Below, piece by piece: positions 8,577 to 14,620 of a stretch of 33,694 nt of DNA (its first letter is position 1; each line of letters opens with the position of its first letter). The position numbers and the translations under genes are program-made. The DNA comes from Candidatus Brocadiia bacterium (lineage in GTDB: Bacteria; Planctomycetota; PUPC01; DSUN01), in NCBI GenBank assembly GCA_016782825.1, contig JADHXT010000003.1:1-33694 (forward strand). Reading direction: 5' to 3'. The notes beneath the pieces were generated by a model. It saw nothing but the letters and a program-made list of their open reading frames with translations, was not told the origin of the DNA and made no database searches.

Positions 8577-8590
8577 GTCTCAGTGGAGAC
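8577..8590. promoter_or_regulatory. Candidate operator, inverted repeat in the hicBA leader
   Basis: GTCTC and GAGAC flank a four-base spacer, just downstream of the -10 box and over the predicted transcription start. Type II toxin-antitoxin operons are usually self-repressed at such sites, but this antitoxin shows no DNA-binding domain. Confidence 0.35.
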
Positions 8591-8609
8591 ACGAATCGAG
8601 CGCGGGTGC

Positions 8610-8624
8610 GACGCATCTCGCGTC
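8610..8624. promoter_or_regulatory. Second inverted repeat in the hicBA leader
   Basis: GACGC and GCGTC flank a five-base spacer between the promoter and the hicB ribosome site. It could be an operator half or an mRNA hairpin. Confidence 0.3.
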
Positions 8625-8651
8625 AGGCGTCACGTGCTGGAGGATGTGGGC

Positions 8652-8852
8652 ATGAAGATCGAGATCGAGCGCGAAGAGGACGGACGGTGGATCGCGGACA
8701 TCCCCGAGCTGCCAGGTGTGTTGGCCTACGGCCAGGGCCGCGATGAGGCTCTGGCGAAGGCGAAGGCTCTGGCGCTCCGCGTCATCGCCGACCGTCTGGA
8801 CCACGGCGAGGCCATTCCCGAACTGGACGAGTTGTTTGCGGTGCCCGCATGA
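8652..8852 (+). CDS. hicB: HicB-family antitoxin, short form
   Basis: This 66-residue protein matches the HicB antitoxin core, a partial RNase H-like fold (MKIEIEREEDGRWIADIPEL, then LPGVLAYGQGRDEALAKAKA). It should bind and block the HicA toxin encoded next. The ATG at 8652 has a GGAGG site at good spacing. Full-length HicB proteins usually add a C-terminal helix-turn-helix or ribbon-helix-helix domain; this one ends right after the core, so either it does not repress its own promoter or another factor does. The order is antitoxin then toxin, with a four-base ATGA overlap. Its less extreme codon bias differs from the flanking genes and agrees with acquisition as a cassette. Confidence 0.9.
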   Translation: MKIEIEREEDGRWIADIPELPGVLAYGQGRDEALAKAKALALRVIADRLDHGEAIPELDELFAVPA

Positions 8853-9064
8853 GCGCGTGGCCTTCGGTCAAGTCACGCAAGGTCTTCTCTGCCCTTCTCC
8901 GCATTGGCTGGACGCCCAAACGCGAGGCACGGGGTTCCCATCGCGTGCTGTCGCGACATGGCTGGCCCGACTACGTATTCGCCTTCCACGACAGGGAAGA
9001 GATCGGGCCACGGATGCTGCGCCGCGTCGCAAAGCACACGGGGTTGACGCCGGAGGACCTCTAG
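8849..9064 (+). CDS. hicA: HicA-family mRNA interferase toxin
   Basis: This 71-residue protein has the HicA double-stranded-RNA-binding-like fold pattern: an N-terminal 'VKSRKVFSALLRIGW' segment, a GSH motif carrying the catalytic His31, and a C-terminal 'GPRMLRRVAKHTGLTPEDL' helix typical of the family. HicA cleaves mRNA independently of the ribosome and slows growth until neutralised by HicB. The start overlaps the hicB stop (ATGA), so translation is coupled. The length is normal for a HicA and the catalytic His is intact, so the toxin is probably active. Confidence 0.92.
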   Translation: MSAWPSVKSRKVFSALLRIGWTPKREARGSHRVLSRHGWPDYVFAFHDREEIGPRMLRRVAKHTGLTPEDL

Positions 9065-9069
9065 GGGCC

Positions 9070-9092
9070 CGTGCTGGCGGCTGCGCTTCTGA
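9070..9092 (+). repeat. Right copy of the 23-bp direct repeat flanking hicBA
   Basis: It matches 22 of 23 bases of the glycosidase 3' end (8522-8544). It lies in the 34-base gap between hicA and the convergent hydrolase gene and is part of neither. It looks like the original glycosidase 3' end, or a duplicated target, left beyond an inserted cassette. Confidence 0.85.
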
Positions 9093-9098
9093 GGCGGC

Positions 9099-10514
9099 TC
9101 AGTGGTCGGGCCAGATGTCCCACTTCCATCGCGTGTTGGCGAGCTGGTCGCCTTCGGCGCGGCGGCCGTGCACGGTGCCGAGGACGAGGCGCTCGCCGTC
9201 GCTGCGCAGGTGCACGATGCCCTGGATCGAGCGCTCGTGGAGCTGCGCCGTGCCTTTCTTGAACGCGGCCTGCTCCTTCTTCGAGAGCTTGCGGAAGCAC
9301 GCGGCCAGCTCGGTGGAGAAGACGGCGGGCGTGCGGCTCTGCGAGTAGCGGGTGATGGTGCCGAGGAGGACGGCGCGCGGGTGGCCGTGCGCGTCGTTGC
9401 GGTTGTCGCCTGAGGAGATGACGGCCGCGTCGGGCTTGACGGCCCGCAGGAAGTCCACCGAGAAGTGCTGGCTGCCGTGGTGCGCCGCCTTGTAGACGCG
9501 GGAGTGGGCGTTCTTCGCGTGCTTCTTCAGGTCGGCCAGCAGGTCGTCCATGGACGGCTCGTTGAGGTCGCCCGTCAGCAGGATGGTCTGGTCGCCGTGC
9601 ACGAGGCGGAGGACGATGGAGTTGCCGTTCACCGTCTTGCCGGCGTCGCCGTACCAGGGATAGGATGCCTTGGCCCCCTTGCCGCTGGCGCGCGGCCCGA
9701 GCACCTCGATGGCCAGGTGCTCGTTCTGGCGGTCGTAGGGGGGCAGATACTTGTCGGCGGCGTCGAGGCGGCGGAACTGGAATCCGCCGGGCGGCGGCTC
9801 CACGCGGCCCTTCCAGCGGGGCAGTTGCCGCATCTTGTCGAGGATGCCCGGCAGGTTGGCCCGGGCCGTGGCGACGGCCTCGACGAAGCTCTTCATGAGT
9901 GTCTTCATCTTTGGCACCGCGTTGGCCGATGGTGCGTGCACGAGGCCGAAGACCCGCCCGTCCTCGCGGCGGCCGGGGTCCTTCGCTGCGTCGGTGCGGC
10001 GGAAGAGGCCGTTGTGGTAGACGCGCTTGACGGCGATGCGCGGGTGCTTGAGGATGCGCAGGAGGCCCTGGGTGTGGTCGGCGTCGCTGTGGGTGGCCAC
10101 CACGGCCTCGAAGTCCACGTAGTGGTCCTTCTTGTCGAGCCGGTACTTGTTGCGGATGAACTCGAGGGCGTCGGCACTCTCGCCGCCGTCGATGAGCACG
10201 CGGCGGTCGTCGGGCGTCTGGATGAGGATGGAGTCGCCCTGGTCCACGTCGATGAAGAACACCTCGAGGCAGCGGCGGCGGGAGGCCGACTGCGGGTTCA
10301 CGTAGCCTTGGCCGCCGCGGTAGGCCACGTGGATGCGGCCGGTGGCCGGGAGCTGGGCATCGGGCTCGATGATCTTCATCCACTCGCCGAGGAGGAGCGA
10401 GGCGCCCTTCTTGCCGCCGGTCCGCGTGGTGTAGGCGGCGGCCAGCGGCTCGGCAGCGTAGAGGTACTGGGGGAAGTTGGGATCGACGATCACATGCAGG
10501 TCGGCCGTGCTCAC
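9099..10514 (-). CDS. SH3-like/ComEC-type metallo-beta-lactamase-fold hydrolase
   Basis: This 471-residue protein joins two modules. Residues about 5-78 look like a bacterial SH3-like domain (HVAYRGGQGYVN). From residue 84 it follows the metallo-beta-lactamase domain of ComEC/Rec2: IDVDQGDS, a zinc site HSDADH (142-147), LLTGD with Asp316, and HHGS (345-348) followed by VISSGD and a GHP motif. There are no membrane segments, so it is not the ComEC channel but a free hydrolase, possibly a nuclease or phosphodiesterase. The start is GTG at 10514, with AGGAGG just upstream. Stand-alone ComEC-like hydrolases occur in several contexts, some linked to defence; the adjacent hicBA makes that worth considering but proves nothing. 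Confidence 0.82.
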   Translation of the reverse strand: MSTADLHVIVDPNFPQYLYAAEPLAAAYTTRTGGKKGASLLLGEWMKIIEPDAQLPATGRIHVAYRGGQGYVNPQSASRRRCLEVFFIDVDQGDSILIQTPDDRRVLIDGGESADALEFIRNKYRLDKKDHYVDFEAVVATHSDADHTQGLLRILKHPRIAVKRVYHNGLFRRTDAAKDPGRREDGRVFGLVHAPSANAVPKMKTLMKSFVEAVATARANLPGILDKMRQLPRWKGRVEPPPGGFQFRRLDAADKYLPPYDRQNEHLAIEVLGPRASGKGAKASYPWYGDAGKTVNGNSIVLRLVHGDQTILLTGDLNEPSMDDLLADLKKHAKNAHSRVYKAAHHGSQHFSVDFLRAVKPDAAVISSGDNRNDAHGHPRAVLLGTITRYSQSRTPAVFSTELAACFRKLSKKEQAAFKKGTAQLHERSIQGIVHLRSDGERLVLGTVHGRRAEGDQLANTRWKWDIWPDH

Positions 10515-10633
10515 GGTAGCCCTCCTTTTCGCGTGTGTGCGTGCGCGCCCGCGGTGGGTGGGAAGTGAGTTCGCCGGGCGTGCCTCCTTCCGGACGGCGA
10601 GGCGGCAGAATGCGCGCGGACCGAGCGCGCTCC

Positions 10634-10662
10634 ACTGTATGTCCGACGGACTGCGATTTCAA
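10634..10662 (-). promoter_or_regulatory. Sigma-70-like promoter for the MBL-fold hydrolase
   Basis: On the minus strand, TTGAAA and TACAGT are separated by 17 bases, about 120 bases before the GTG start. The intervening leader is GC-rich and shows nothing else. Confidence 0.5.
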
Positions 10663-10720
10663 GGAAAATCGCCGGCGGGCGTGCAGAAGTTCTGGCGGTG
10701 GCAGGGTACGTGGGAGGTGT

Positions 10721-10758
10721 GCGGAGGGGAAGCGCCTCGCCGGGAGCTCCCCCTCCGC
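10721..10758 (-). terminator. Hairpin downstream of the Gfo/Idh oxidoreductase gene
   Basis: A perfect 9-bp stem (10721-10729 with 10750-10758) has a short inner stem, and lies 36 bases past the stop codon at 10794. It has no U-tract. Confidence 0.5.
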
Positions 10759-10793
10759 GTTGGAGTTATCCAGTCATGCAGCCGTGCGTGCGA

Positions 10794-11855
10794 TCACTTG
10801 ATCGTGATGTCCTTGTAGCTGTAGCCGGCGCGCTTGAGCAGCGTGGCGCAGTTGGCCTTGCGGCCGGTCTTGCCGGCGGCGAGCATTGCGTCGGTGAGGA
10901 GGGCCACCTGGGCGCCGAAGAGCGCGGGCACGTGGTTCGCCGTGGTGCGGCCAGTGACGAGCTTGGCGAAGTTGTCGCCGGGGTCGCTGGGATAGCCGCG
11001 GGGCACGGTGAGCGGCACGGCCTTGGGGTCCTTGCCGGGCTGATGGAGGGTGAGGCCGGGGCTGCCCATGCCCATGGTGAGGATGCCCTTGGTGCCCTGG
11101 ATGCGCACGTCGTCGCTGAAGCCCTTGATGTAGTCGCCGATGATGATGAGGCGGCCGGCGGCGCCGTTGGTGAGCTCCACGCTGTAGGAGCCGTTGATCT
11201 CGATGGGGCGCCTGGCGCCGTGGTACAGGAAGTCGTAGCTGCCCTGCACGCTCTTGGGCATGGCGCCGGTCATGTACAGCAGGATGTCCTGGTAGTGGGA
11301 GCCGCTGTCGTTGAGCTGGCCGCCGCCGGAGTACTTGGGGCTGCCGCGCCAGCCGTTGCCGCGCCAGTCCTGCGCCATGTACACGTAGAAGCCGGTCACG
11401 TCGCCGATGGTGCCTTTCTGGATGAGCCGGCGCGCGGTCACATACTTGGCCTCGAAGTGGCGCTGGTAGGTGAGGAGGAACACCAGCTTCTTTTTCGCCG
11501 CCAGCTTGGCCACGGCGATGGCGTTCTTGACGCCGCACACCATGGGCTTCTCGATCATCACGTGCAGGTTGTGCTCGAGGGCGTACATCGTGTGATCGTA
11601 GTGGAGGGTGTGGGGCGAGAAGACACCCACGGCGTCCAGCTCGCACGAGTCGATCATCTTCTGGTAGCCGTTGGGGCCTTTGAAGCGTGCCACCTTGTGG
11701 CCCAGGCCTTCCTCCAGCTTATCCAGGCAGTCGGCGCTCGTGTCGGTCGCCGCCACCACGTCCACGGCCTTGTCCTTGTTGAGGGAGAACACGCGGTTGC
11801 GTCCCATCCCTCCCGGCCCGATCACCCCGAAACGGATCGTCTTGGCTTTCGCCAC
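10794..11855 (-). CDS. Gfo/Idh/MocA-family NAD(P)-dependent oxidoreductase
   Basis: This 353-residue protein has the two-domain plan of the Gfo/Idh/MocA family. An N-terminal Rossmann fold has the dinucleotide-binding turn GVIGPGGMG (10-18). The family EKP motif is at 102-104, its Lys usually being catalytic, and GGGQLNDSGSHYQD (177-190) carries the conserved Asp183/His187 pair. Members oxidise or reduce hydroxyls of sugars and inositols. There is no signal peptide. The start is taken as GTG at 11855, because GAGGAG lies six bases upstream and no ATG exists nearby. A promoter (11926-11953) and a strong leader hairpin (11893-11915) precede it. The substrate is unknown; sugar or cyclitol metabolism fits the neighbours. 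Confidence 0.9.
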   Translation of the reverse strand: MAKAKTIRFGVIGPGGMGRNRVFSLNKDKAVDVVAATDTSADCLDKLEEGLGHKVARFKGPNGYQKMIDSCELDAVGVFSPHTLHYDHTMYALEHNLHVMIEKPMVCGVKNAIAVAKLAAKKKLVFLLTYQRHFEAKYVTARRLIQKGTIGDVTGFYVYMAQDWRGNGWRGSPKYSGGGQLNDSGSHYQDILLYMTGAMPKSVQGSYDFLYHGARRPIEINGSYSVELTNGAAGRLIIIGDYIKGFSDDVRIQGTKGILTMGMGSPGLTLHQPGKDPKAVPLTVPRGYPSDPGDNFAKLVTGRTTANHVPALFGAQVALLTDAMLAAGKTGRKANCATLLKRAGYSYKDITIK

Positions 11856-11892
11856 GGCAAGCTCCTCGCGTCTGGCCAAGCCACAGGAGGAC

Positions 11893-11915
11893 GGCCGAGG
11901 CCCGGTGCCTCGGCC
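11893..11915 (-). promoter_or_regulatory. Perfect inverted repeat in the oxidoreductase leader
   Basis: Two 9-base arms pair perfectly around the loop CCGGT. The element lies between the predicted transcription start and the ribosome site. It could be an operator for a local regulator or a 5' RNA hairpin. Confidence 0.5.
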
Positions 11916-11925
11916 CGCTCGGCAC

Positions 11926-11953
11926 AGTGTAACCGAGCCCGTGCAGAAATCAA
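11926..11953 (-). promoter_or_regulatory. Candidate promoter for the Gfo/Idh gene
   Basis: On the minus strand, TTGATT and TACACT are separated by 16 bases. Both boxes are weak matches, but the position is right for the GTG at 11855. Confidence 0.4.
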
Positions 11954-11994
11954 GGGGGAAAGCAGAAAGATCGCGCGCGATGTTCCGAGGCCTG

Positions 11995-12669
11995 TCAGCC
12001 GGGCTGCACGAGGGTGCGGCCGGCCTCGTAGGCTTCGGCGAGGGCGGTGGGGTGGTCGAGGATGTCGTCCTTGGTGTCCACGTTGATATAGCAGTGGTCG
12101 CCGGCGTACTCGAGTTCGAGCACGTCGCACAGGGCCTTGAGGGTGCGGCGGGCGCCGTCGAACATCCAGGGGCGGTCGCTGCCGCACACGGAGAGCAGCA
12201 GGCCACGGCGGCCGGGGCGGGGCGGGTCGAACAGCGGCTTGCGGGCGACGTACTTGAGGTTCCAGAAGCACTGGCACCGGTCGATGAGCATCTTGGCGTA
12301 GGTGCTCACGGCGGTGAAGTAGATGGGCGAGGCGAAGAGGAGGTGGGTGGTGCCGAGGAGCTTGGGGTAGACGTCCTGCATGTCGTCCTTCATCACGCAG
12401 CGGCCGGTGCTGATGCAGCGGTCGCAGGCGGCGCAGGGGATGAGCTTGTGGCCGCGGATGGCGTACAGCTCGGTGTCGGCGCCGGCGTCGGCGGCGCCGC
12501 GGAGGGCTTCGTGGAGGAGGCGGTCGGTGTTGCCGTCGCGGCGCGAGCTGCCGGCGATGCCGAGGACGGTGGGGATTGGGGATTTGCGATTTGCGATTTG
12601 CGATTGGGGATTGGCGATTGGGGATTGGCGGTTGGCGATTTGCGATTGGGGTGCGGGGGCGTCGGTCAC
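11995..12669 (-). CDS. Flavodoxin-fold NADPH-dependent FMN reductase / iron-sulfur flavoprotein-like
   Basis: This 224-residue protein shows the FMN-binding loop GIAGSSRRDGNT (37-48) and a four-cysteine cluster (Cys79, 82, 85 and 91, in CAACDRCISTGRC). It also has the ASPIYF...STYAKMLIDR segment of the iron-sulfur flavoprotein/NADPH-dependent FMN reductase family. It would transfer electrons through FMN, perhaps with an Fe-S centre. The start is GTG at 12669, after GAGGAGG, overlapping the stop of the DHH gene as GTGA. Residues 8-33 are oddly encoded by eleven tandem heptamers (12571-12647), giving a repeating IANRxSP/Q peptide ahead of the fold proper, which would normally begin near residue 34. 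It probably forms a two-gene operon with the DHH gene. Confidence 0.88.
   Translation of the reverse strand: MTDAPAPQSQIANRQSPIANPQSQIANRKSPIPTVLGIAGSSRRDGNTDRLLHEALRGAADAGADTELYAIRGHKLIPCAACDRCISTGRCVMKDDMQDVYPKLLGTTHLLFASPIYFTAVSTYAKMLIDRCQCFWNLKYVARKPLFDPPRPGRRGLLLSVCGSDRPWMFDGARRTLKALCDVLELEYAGDHCYINVDTKDDILDHPTALAEAYEAGRTLVQPG
12571..12647. repeat. Eleven tandem heptamers (GGGGATT/TGCGATT/GGCGATT) inside a coding region
   Basis: Eleven successive 7-base units read GGGGATT, TGCGATT or GGCGATT, with one GGCGGTT variant. Because 7 and 3 share no factor, all three frames of a strand give the same cyclic heptapeptide (NRKSQIA-type on the minus strand, CDLRFAI-type on the plus), and no frame contains a stop. 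The array lies in frame near the start of the flavoprotein gene. Confidence 0.92.
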
Positions 12670-13751
12670 GTGTCGGCCTCCTCGGGCGGGTCGGCGGTTG
12701 CCTTGGGGATGAGGCGCTCGGGGGTGCGGGTGGGCACCTCGATGAGGCGGAGGAAGCGCAGCTCGATCTCGCGGACGGTTTCCTCGAGGGTGTCGGTCTC
12801 GCCGTCGTCGTCCACGTCGGTGGGCAGGTGGGCCTGGCCGCCGGCGAGCATCCCGTGTCCGCCGCCGGAGCCGATGTCGTCGAGGAGTGCGGCGGCGAGG
12901 TCGCCGGCCTTGCCTTGGCGCAGGTCGGTGCGGACGGAGAGGTGGAGGCGGCTTTCCACGAGGCCATGCACGAGCACCCAGCGGATGCCCTGGATGCGGA
13001 GGAAGAAGTCGGCCATCTCGCCCAGGATGTCGGGGGCGGGGATGGTGCCCAGGTTGCAGATGGCCACGTTGCCGTAGATACGACAGTCGGCGAGCGCGCG
13101 GGCCAGGGTGGCGAAGTAGTCGCGGGGGAGGCGCTCGCGCTCGATCTTGGCGAGGGCGCGGTGGTTGGCTCGGGGATAGAGGTAGAGGAAGGCGTCGGTG
13201 TCGGCGTCGCTGGCGCCGCGGGAGAGGTTCTGTGTGTCGGTCTTGATGCCGTAGAGCAGTGCGGTGGCGAGCTGGACGTTGGGCTCGATGTCGGCGGCCT
13301 GGAGGTATTCGGTGAGGATGGTGGAGGCGGCGCCGTAGTCGGTGCGGATGTCGGTGAACTGGTCGGAGGTGACCCGGGGGCCGCGGGGGTGGTGGTCGAT
13401 CACGATGTGGGCCTCGACGTCGTCGGGCCAGAAGCAGTTGCCGAAGCCGGGCTGGGTGTCCACGAGGGCGCGCAGGTCGAAGGCCGCCAGGTCGAGCGAC
13501 GCCGTGTCTGCGAGCGTCTCGCCGAGGAACTGAAGGGCGGCTCGGTTCTCGACGCGCACCACTTCGCCGGTGGCGGCGAGGGTGACGTCGAGGCGTGCCT
13601 TCTCGCTGAGCAGCAGCTTGAGGGCCGCGGCACACGCGATGCCGTCGGGGTCCGGGTGGTCCTGCACGGCCACCACCGCCGTGCGGTGGCCCCGCACGAA
13701 GTGCAGCAGACGAGCGAGTCGGGTGCGGGCCCTGTCGGATGCCTTGGCCAT
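12666..13751 (-). CDS. DHH/DHHA1-family phosphoesterase
   Basis: This 361-residue protein has the DHH superfamily metal motifs: DHPDPD (31-36), Asp98 in LVDTQ, the DHH triad (119-121), Asp138 in TDYGAAS, and a C-terminal DHHA1 glycine-rich SGGGHGMLAGG. Relatives such as NrnA/Orn-type oligoribonucleases, pAp phosphatases and c-di-AMP phosphodiesterases split phosphodiester or phosphate bonds using two Mn2+. No membrane, PAS or GGDEF part is present, so a nanoRNase/pAp-like role is most likely. The ATG at 13751 is preferred; an upstream TTG at 13784 gives an implausible Pro/Arg-rich extension and has no ribosome site. It overlaps the flavoprotein gene as GTGA, and its promoter collides with that of the divergent rubrerythrin-like gene. 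Confidence 0.88.
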   Translation of the reverse strand: MAKASDRARTRLARLLHFVRGHRTAVVAVQDHPDPDGIACAAALKLLLSEKARLDVTLAATGEVVRVENRAALQFLGETLADTASLDLAAFDLRALVDTQPGFGNCFWPDDVEAHIVIDHHPRGPRVTSDQFTDIRTDYGAASTILTEYLQAADIEPNVQLATALLYGIKTDTQNLSRGASDADTDAFLYLYPRANHRALAKIERERLPRDYFATLARALADCRIYGNVAICNLGTIPAPDILGEMADFFLRIQGIRWVLVHGLVESRLHLSVRTDLRQGKAGDLAAALLDDIGSGGGHGMLAGGQAHLPTDVDDDGETDTLEETVREIELRFLRLIEVPTRTPERLIPKATADPPEEADT

Positions 13752-13801
13752 GGCGCGCGCTCGCCGGGGGAGGGGAGGAGGCAAATACCCGGATAGGTGC
13801 C

Positions 13802-13830
13802 TTGCACCGTTTCCGCGGTTGGTTTATTAT
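13802..13830 (+). promoter_or_regulatory. Sigma-70-like promoter for the rubrerythrin-like gene
   Basis: TTGCAC and TATTAT are separated by 17 bases in the only AT-rich patch of the divergent intergenic region. Its -10 box overlaps that of the opposing promoter at 13826-13855. Confidence 0.6.
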
Positions 13831-13855
13831 ACATACTCGTCTGACGGGCACGCAA
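13826..13855 (-). promoter_or_regulatory. Sigma-70-like promoter for the DHH-flavoprotein operon
   Basis: On the minus strand, TTGCGT is followed after 18 bases by a perfect TATAAT. Five of the six -10 bases are shared with the opposing promoter (13802-13830), so the two cannot be occupied together. Confidence 0.6.
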
Positions 13856-13911
13856 CCGTGCCGAACGCCCGAGGGTCGGCGGGATCTTTGCGACACTGGA
13901 AAGGAGCATGC

Positions 13912-14406
13912 ATGGCAGCCGTAACCCCGCTCGAGTATGCCATCAAGCTGGAGCAGGACGGTCTGGCGTTCTACACCCAAGCCGCGGCGGACACGACGAA
14001 CCCGCTGGGCAAGAAGATGTTCGAAGGGCTCGCCGCCGACGAGACGCGCCACGAGCGCATCCTGCGCCAGGTGGCCGCCGACATGCAGGTGACCCTTGAC
14101 GACAAGTTGCCGAAGGACCGCATCGTCACCCTCTTCGCCACGCTGGGCGAGGAGCTCCGCAGCCAGCTCGACGCCGGCGCCGGCGACACCGACGTCATCG
14201 ACAATGCCCTCGTAATGGAAAGGGCCGCCGAGGCACACTTCCGCTCCTGCGCGGCCGACGCCAGCGACGACCTGAAGGCTCTCTACGAACGCCTGGCGCT
14301 CGAGGAAAGCCAGCACGTGGATATCCTGGAAAACACCAAGACCTACCTCAACGACACAGGCCACTGGTTCTGCTGGGACGAAGGCAGCGTGCTGGACGGC
14401 GGCTGA
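13912..14406 (+). CDS. Rubrerythrin-like ferritin-family diiron protein
   Basis: This 164-residue, mostly helical protein shows the paired metal-binding pattern of the ferritin-like/rubrerythrin four-helix bundle. Glu14 is in helix 1, E44-xx-H47 in helix 2, Glu103 in helix 3 and E132-xx-H135 in helix 4. It lacks the C-terminal rubredoxin domain of classical rubrerythrins, ending instead in GHWFCWDEGSVLDGG. Such proteins are linked to peroxide reduction or iron handling, in the cytoplasm. The ATG at 13912 follows AAGGAG. It is monocistronic, with a short hairpin downstream, and diverges from the DHH-flavoprotein pair through overlapping promoters, suggesting alternate use under redox change. 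Confidence 0.88.
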   Translation: MAAVTPLEYAIKLEQDGLAFYTQAAADTTNPLGKKMFEGLAADETRHERILRQVAADMQVTLDDKLPKDRIVTLFATLGEELRSQLDAGAGDTDVIDNALVMERAAEAHFRSCAADASDDLKALYERLALEESQHVDILENTKTYLNDTGHWFCWDEGSVLDGG

Positions 14407-14465
14407 GCCGCGCCACGAAAGAACACGGCCTGCGCTACGGTATAATCCCATAGCAGAAGCCCGGC

Positions 14466-14479
14466 GGGGCACTGGCCCC
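14466..14479 (+). terminator. Short GC hairpin with T-rich tail after the rubrerythrin-like gene
   Basis: GGGGC and GCCCC close an ACTG loop, followed by TGCTTTTGC. It lies just upstream of the promoter of the secretin cluster. Confidence 0.4.
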
Positions 14480-14490
14480 TGCTTTTGCAC

Positions 14491-14518
14491 TTGACAGCCC
14501 TTGGCGCGACTGTATAAT
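14491..14518 (+). promoter_or_regulatory. Strong sigma-70-like promoter of the secretin cluster
   Basis: Perfect TTGACA and TATAAT boxes are separated by 16 bases. It lies about 100 bases before the GTG start of the first cluster gene and is the best-matching promoter in the window. Confidence 0.75.
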
Positions 14519-14571
14519 TGCCAAGTGCCAAGTGAGTTGGAACCATTCGGGAAGGGCGTGACGACGTAAGC

Positions 14572-14600
14572 CGCGCGCTGGCTCCTCCGGAGCGCGCGCG
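14572..14600 (+). promoter_or_regulatory. Leader hairpin just upstream of the PilM-PilN ribosome site
   Basis: Twelve base pairs form with a two-base bulge: 14572-14578 pairs with 14594-14600, and GCTCC with GGAGC around a TCC loop. It ends seven bases before the AAGGAG ribosome site (14607-14612). The CTCCT inside it is complementary to that site, so an alternative fold could hide the site. Translational control is inference. Confidence 0.45.
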
Positions 14601-14620
14601 ATAGCGAAGGAGTCCCGAGC

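Noticed and set aside
4122..8616. Long minus-strand open frames opposite EF-G-2 and the glycosidase
   Set aside because: They have the same compositional artefact: His/Ala/Gly/Leu-rich translations without motifs, crossing promoters and terminators of the real genes.
8652..9064. hicBA as part of a larger defence island with the MBL-fold hydrolase
   Set aside because: The hydrolase lies outside the flanking repeats on the other strand, and no restriction, CRISPR or recombinase gene is present.
12571..12647. Possible CRISPR array
   Set aside because: The units are seven bases long with no spacers; it is a simple tandem repeat.
13752..13784. Alternative TTG start for the DHH gene
   Set aside because: It has no ribosome site and would add a Pro/Arg-rich stretch not expected in the family.
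14441..14446. A second TATAAT upstream of the secretin cluster
   Set aside because: No acceptable -35 box lies 15-19 bases upstream, and a perfect promoter follows at 14491-14518.
14521..14534. Direct repeat CCAAGTG CCAAGTG after the cluster promoter
   Set aside because: Two seven-base copies are too short to separate from chance; no second pair is seen.
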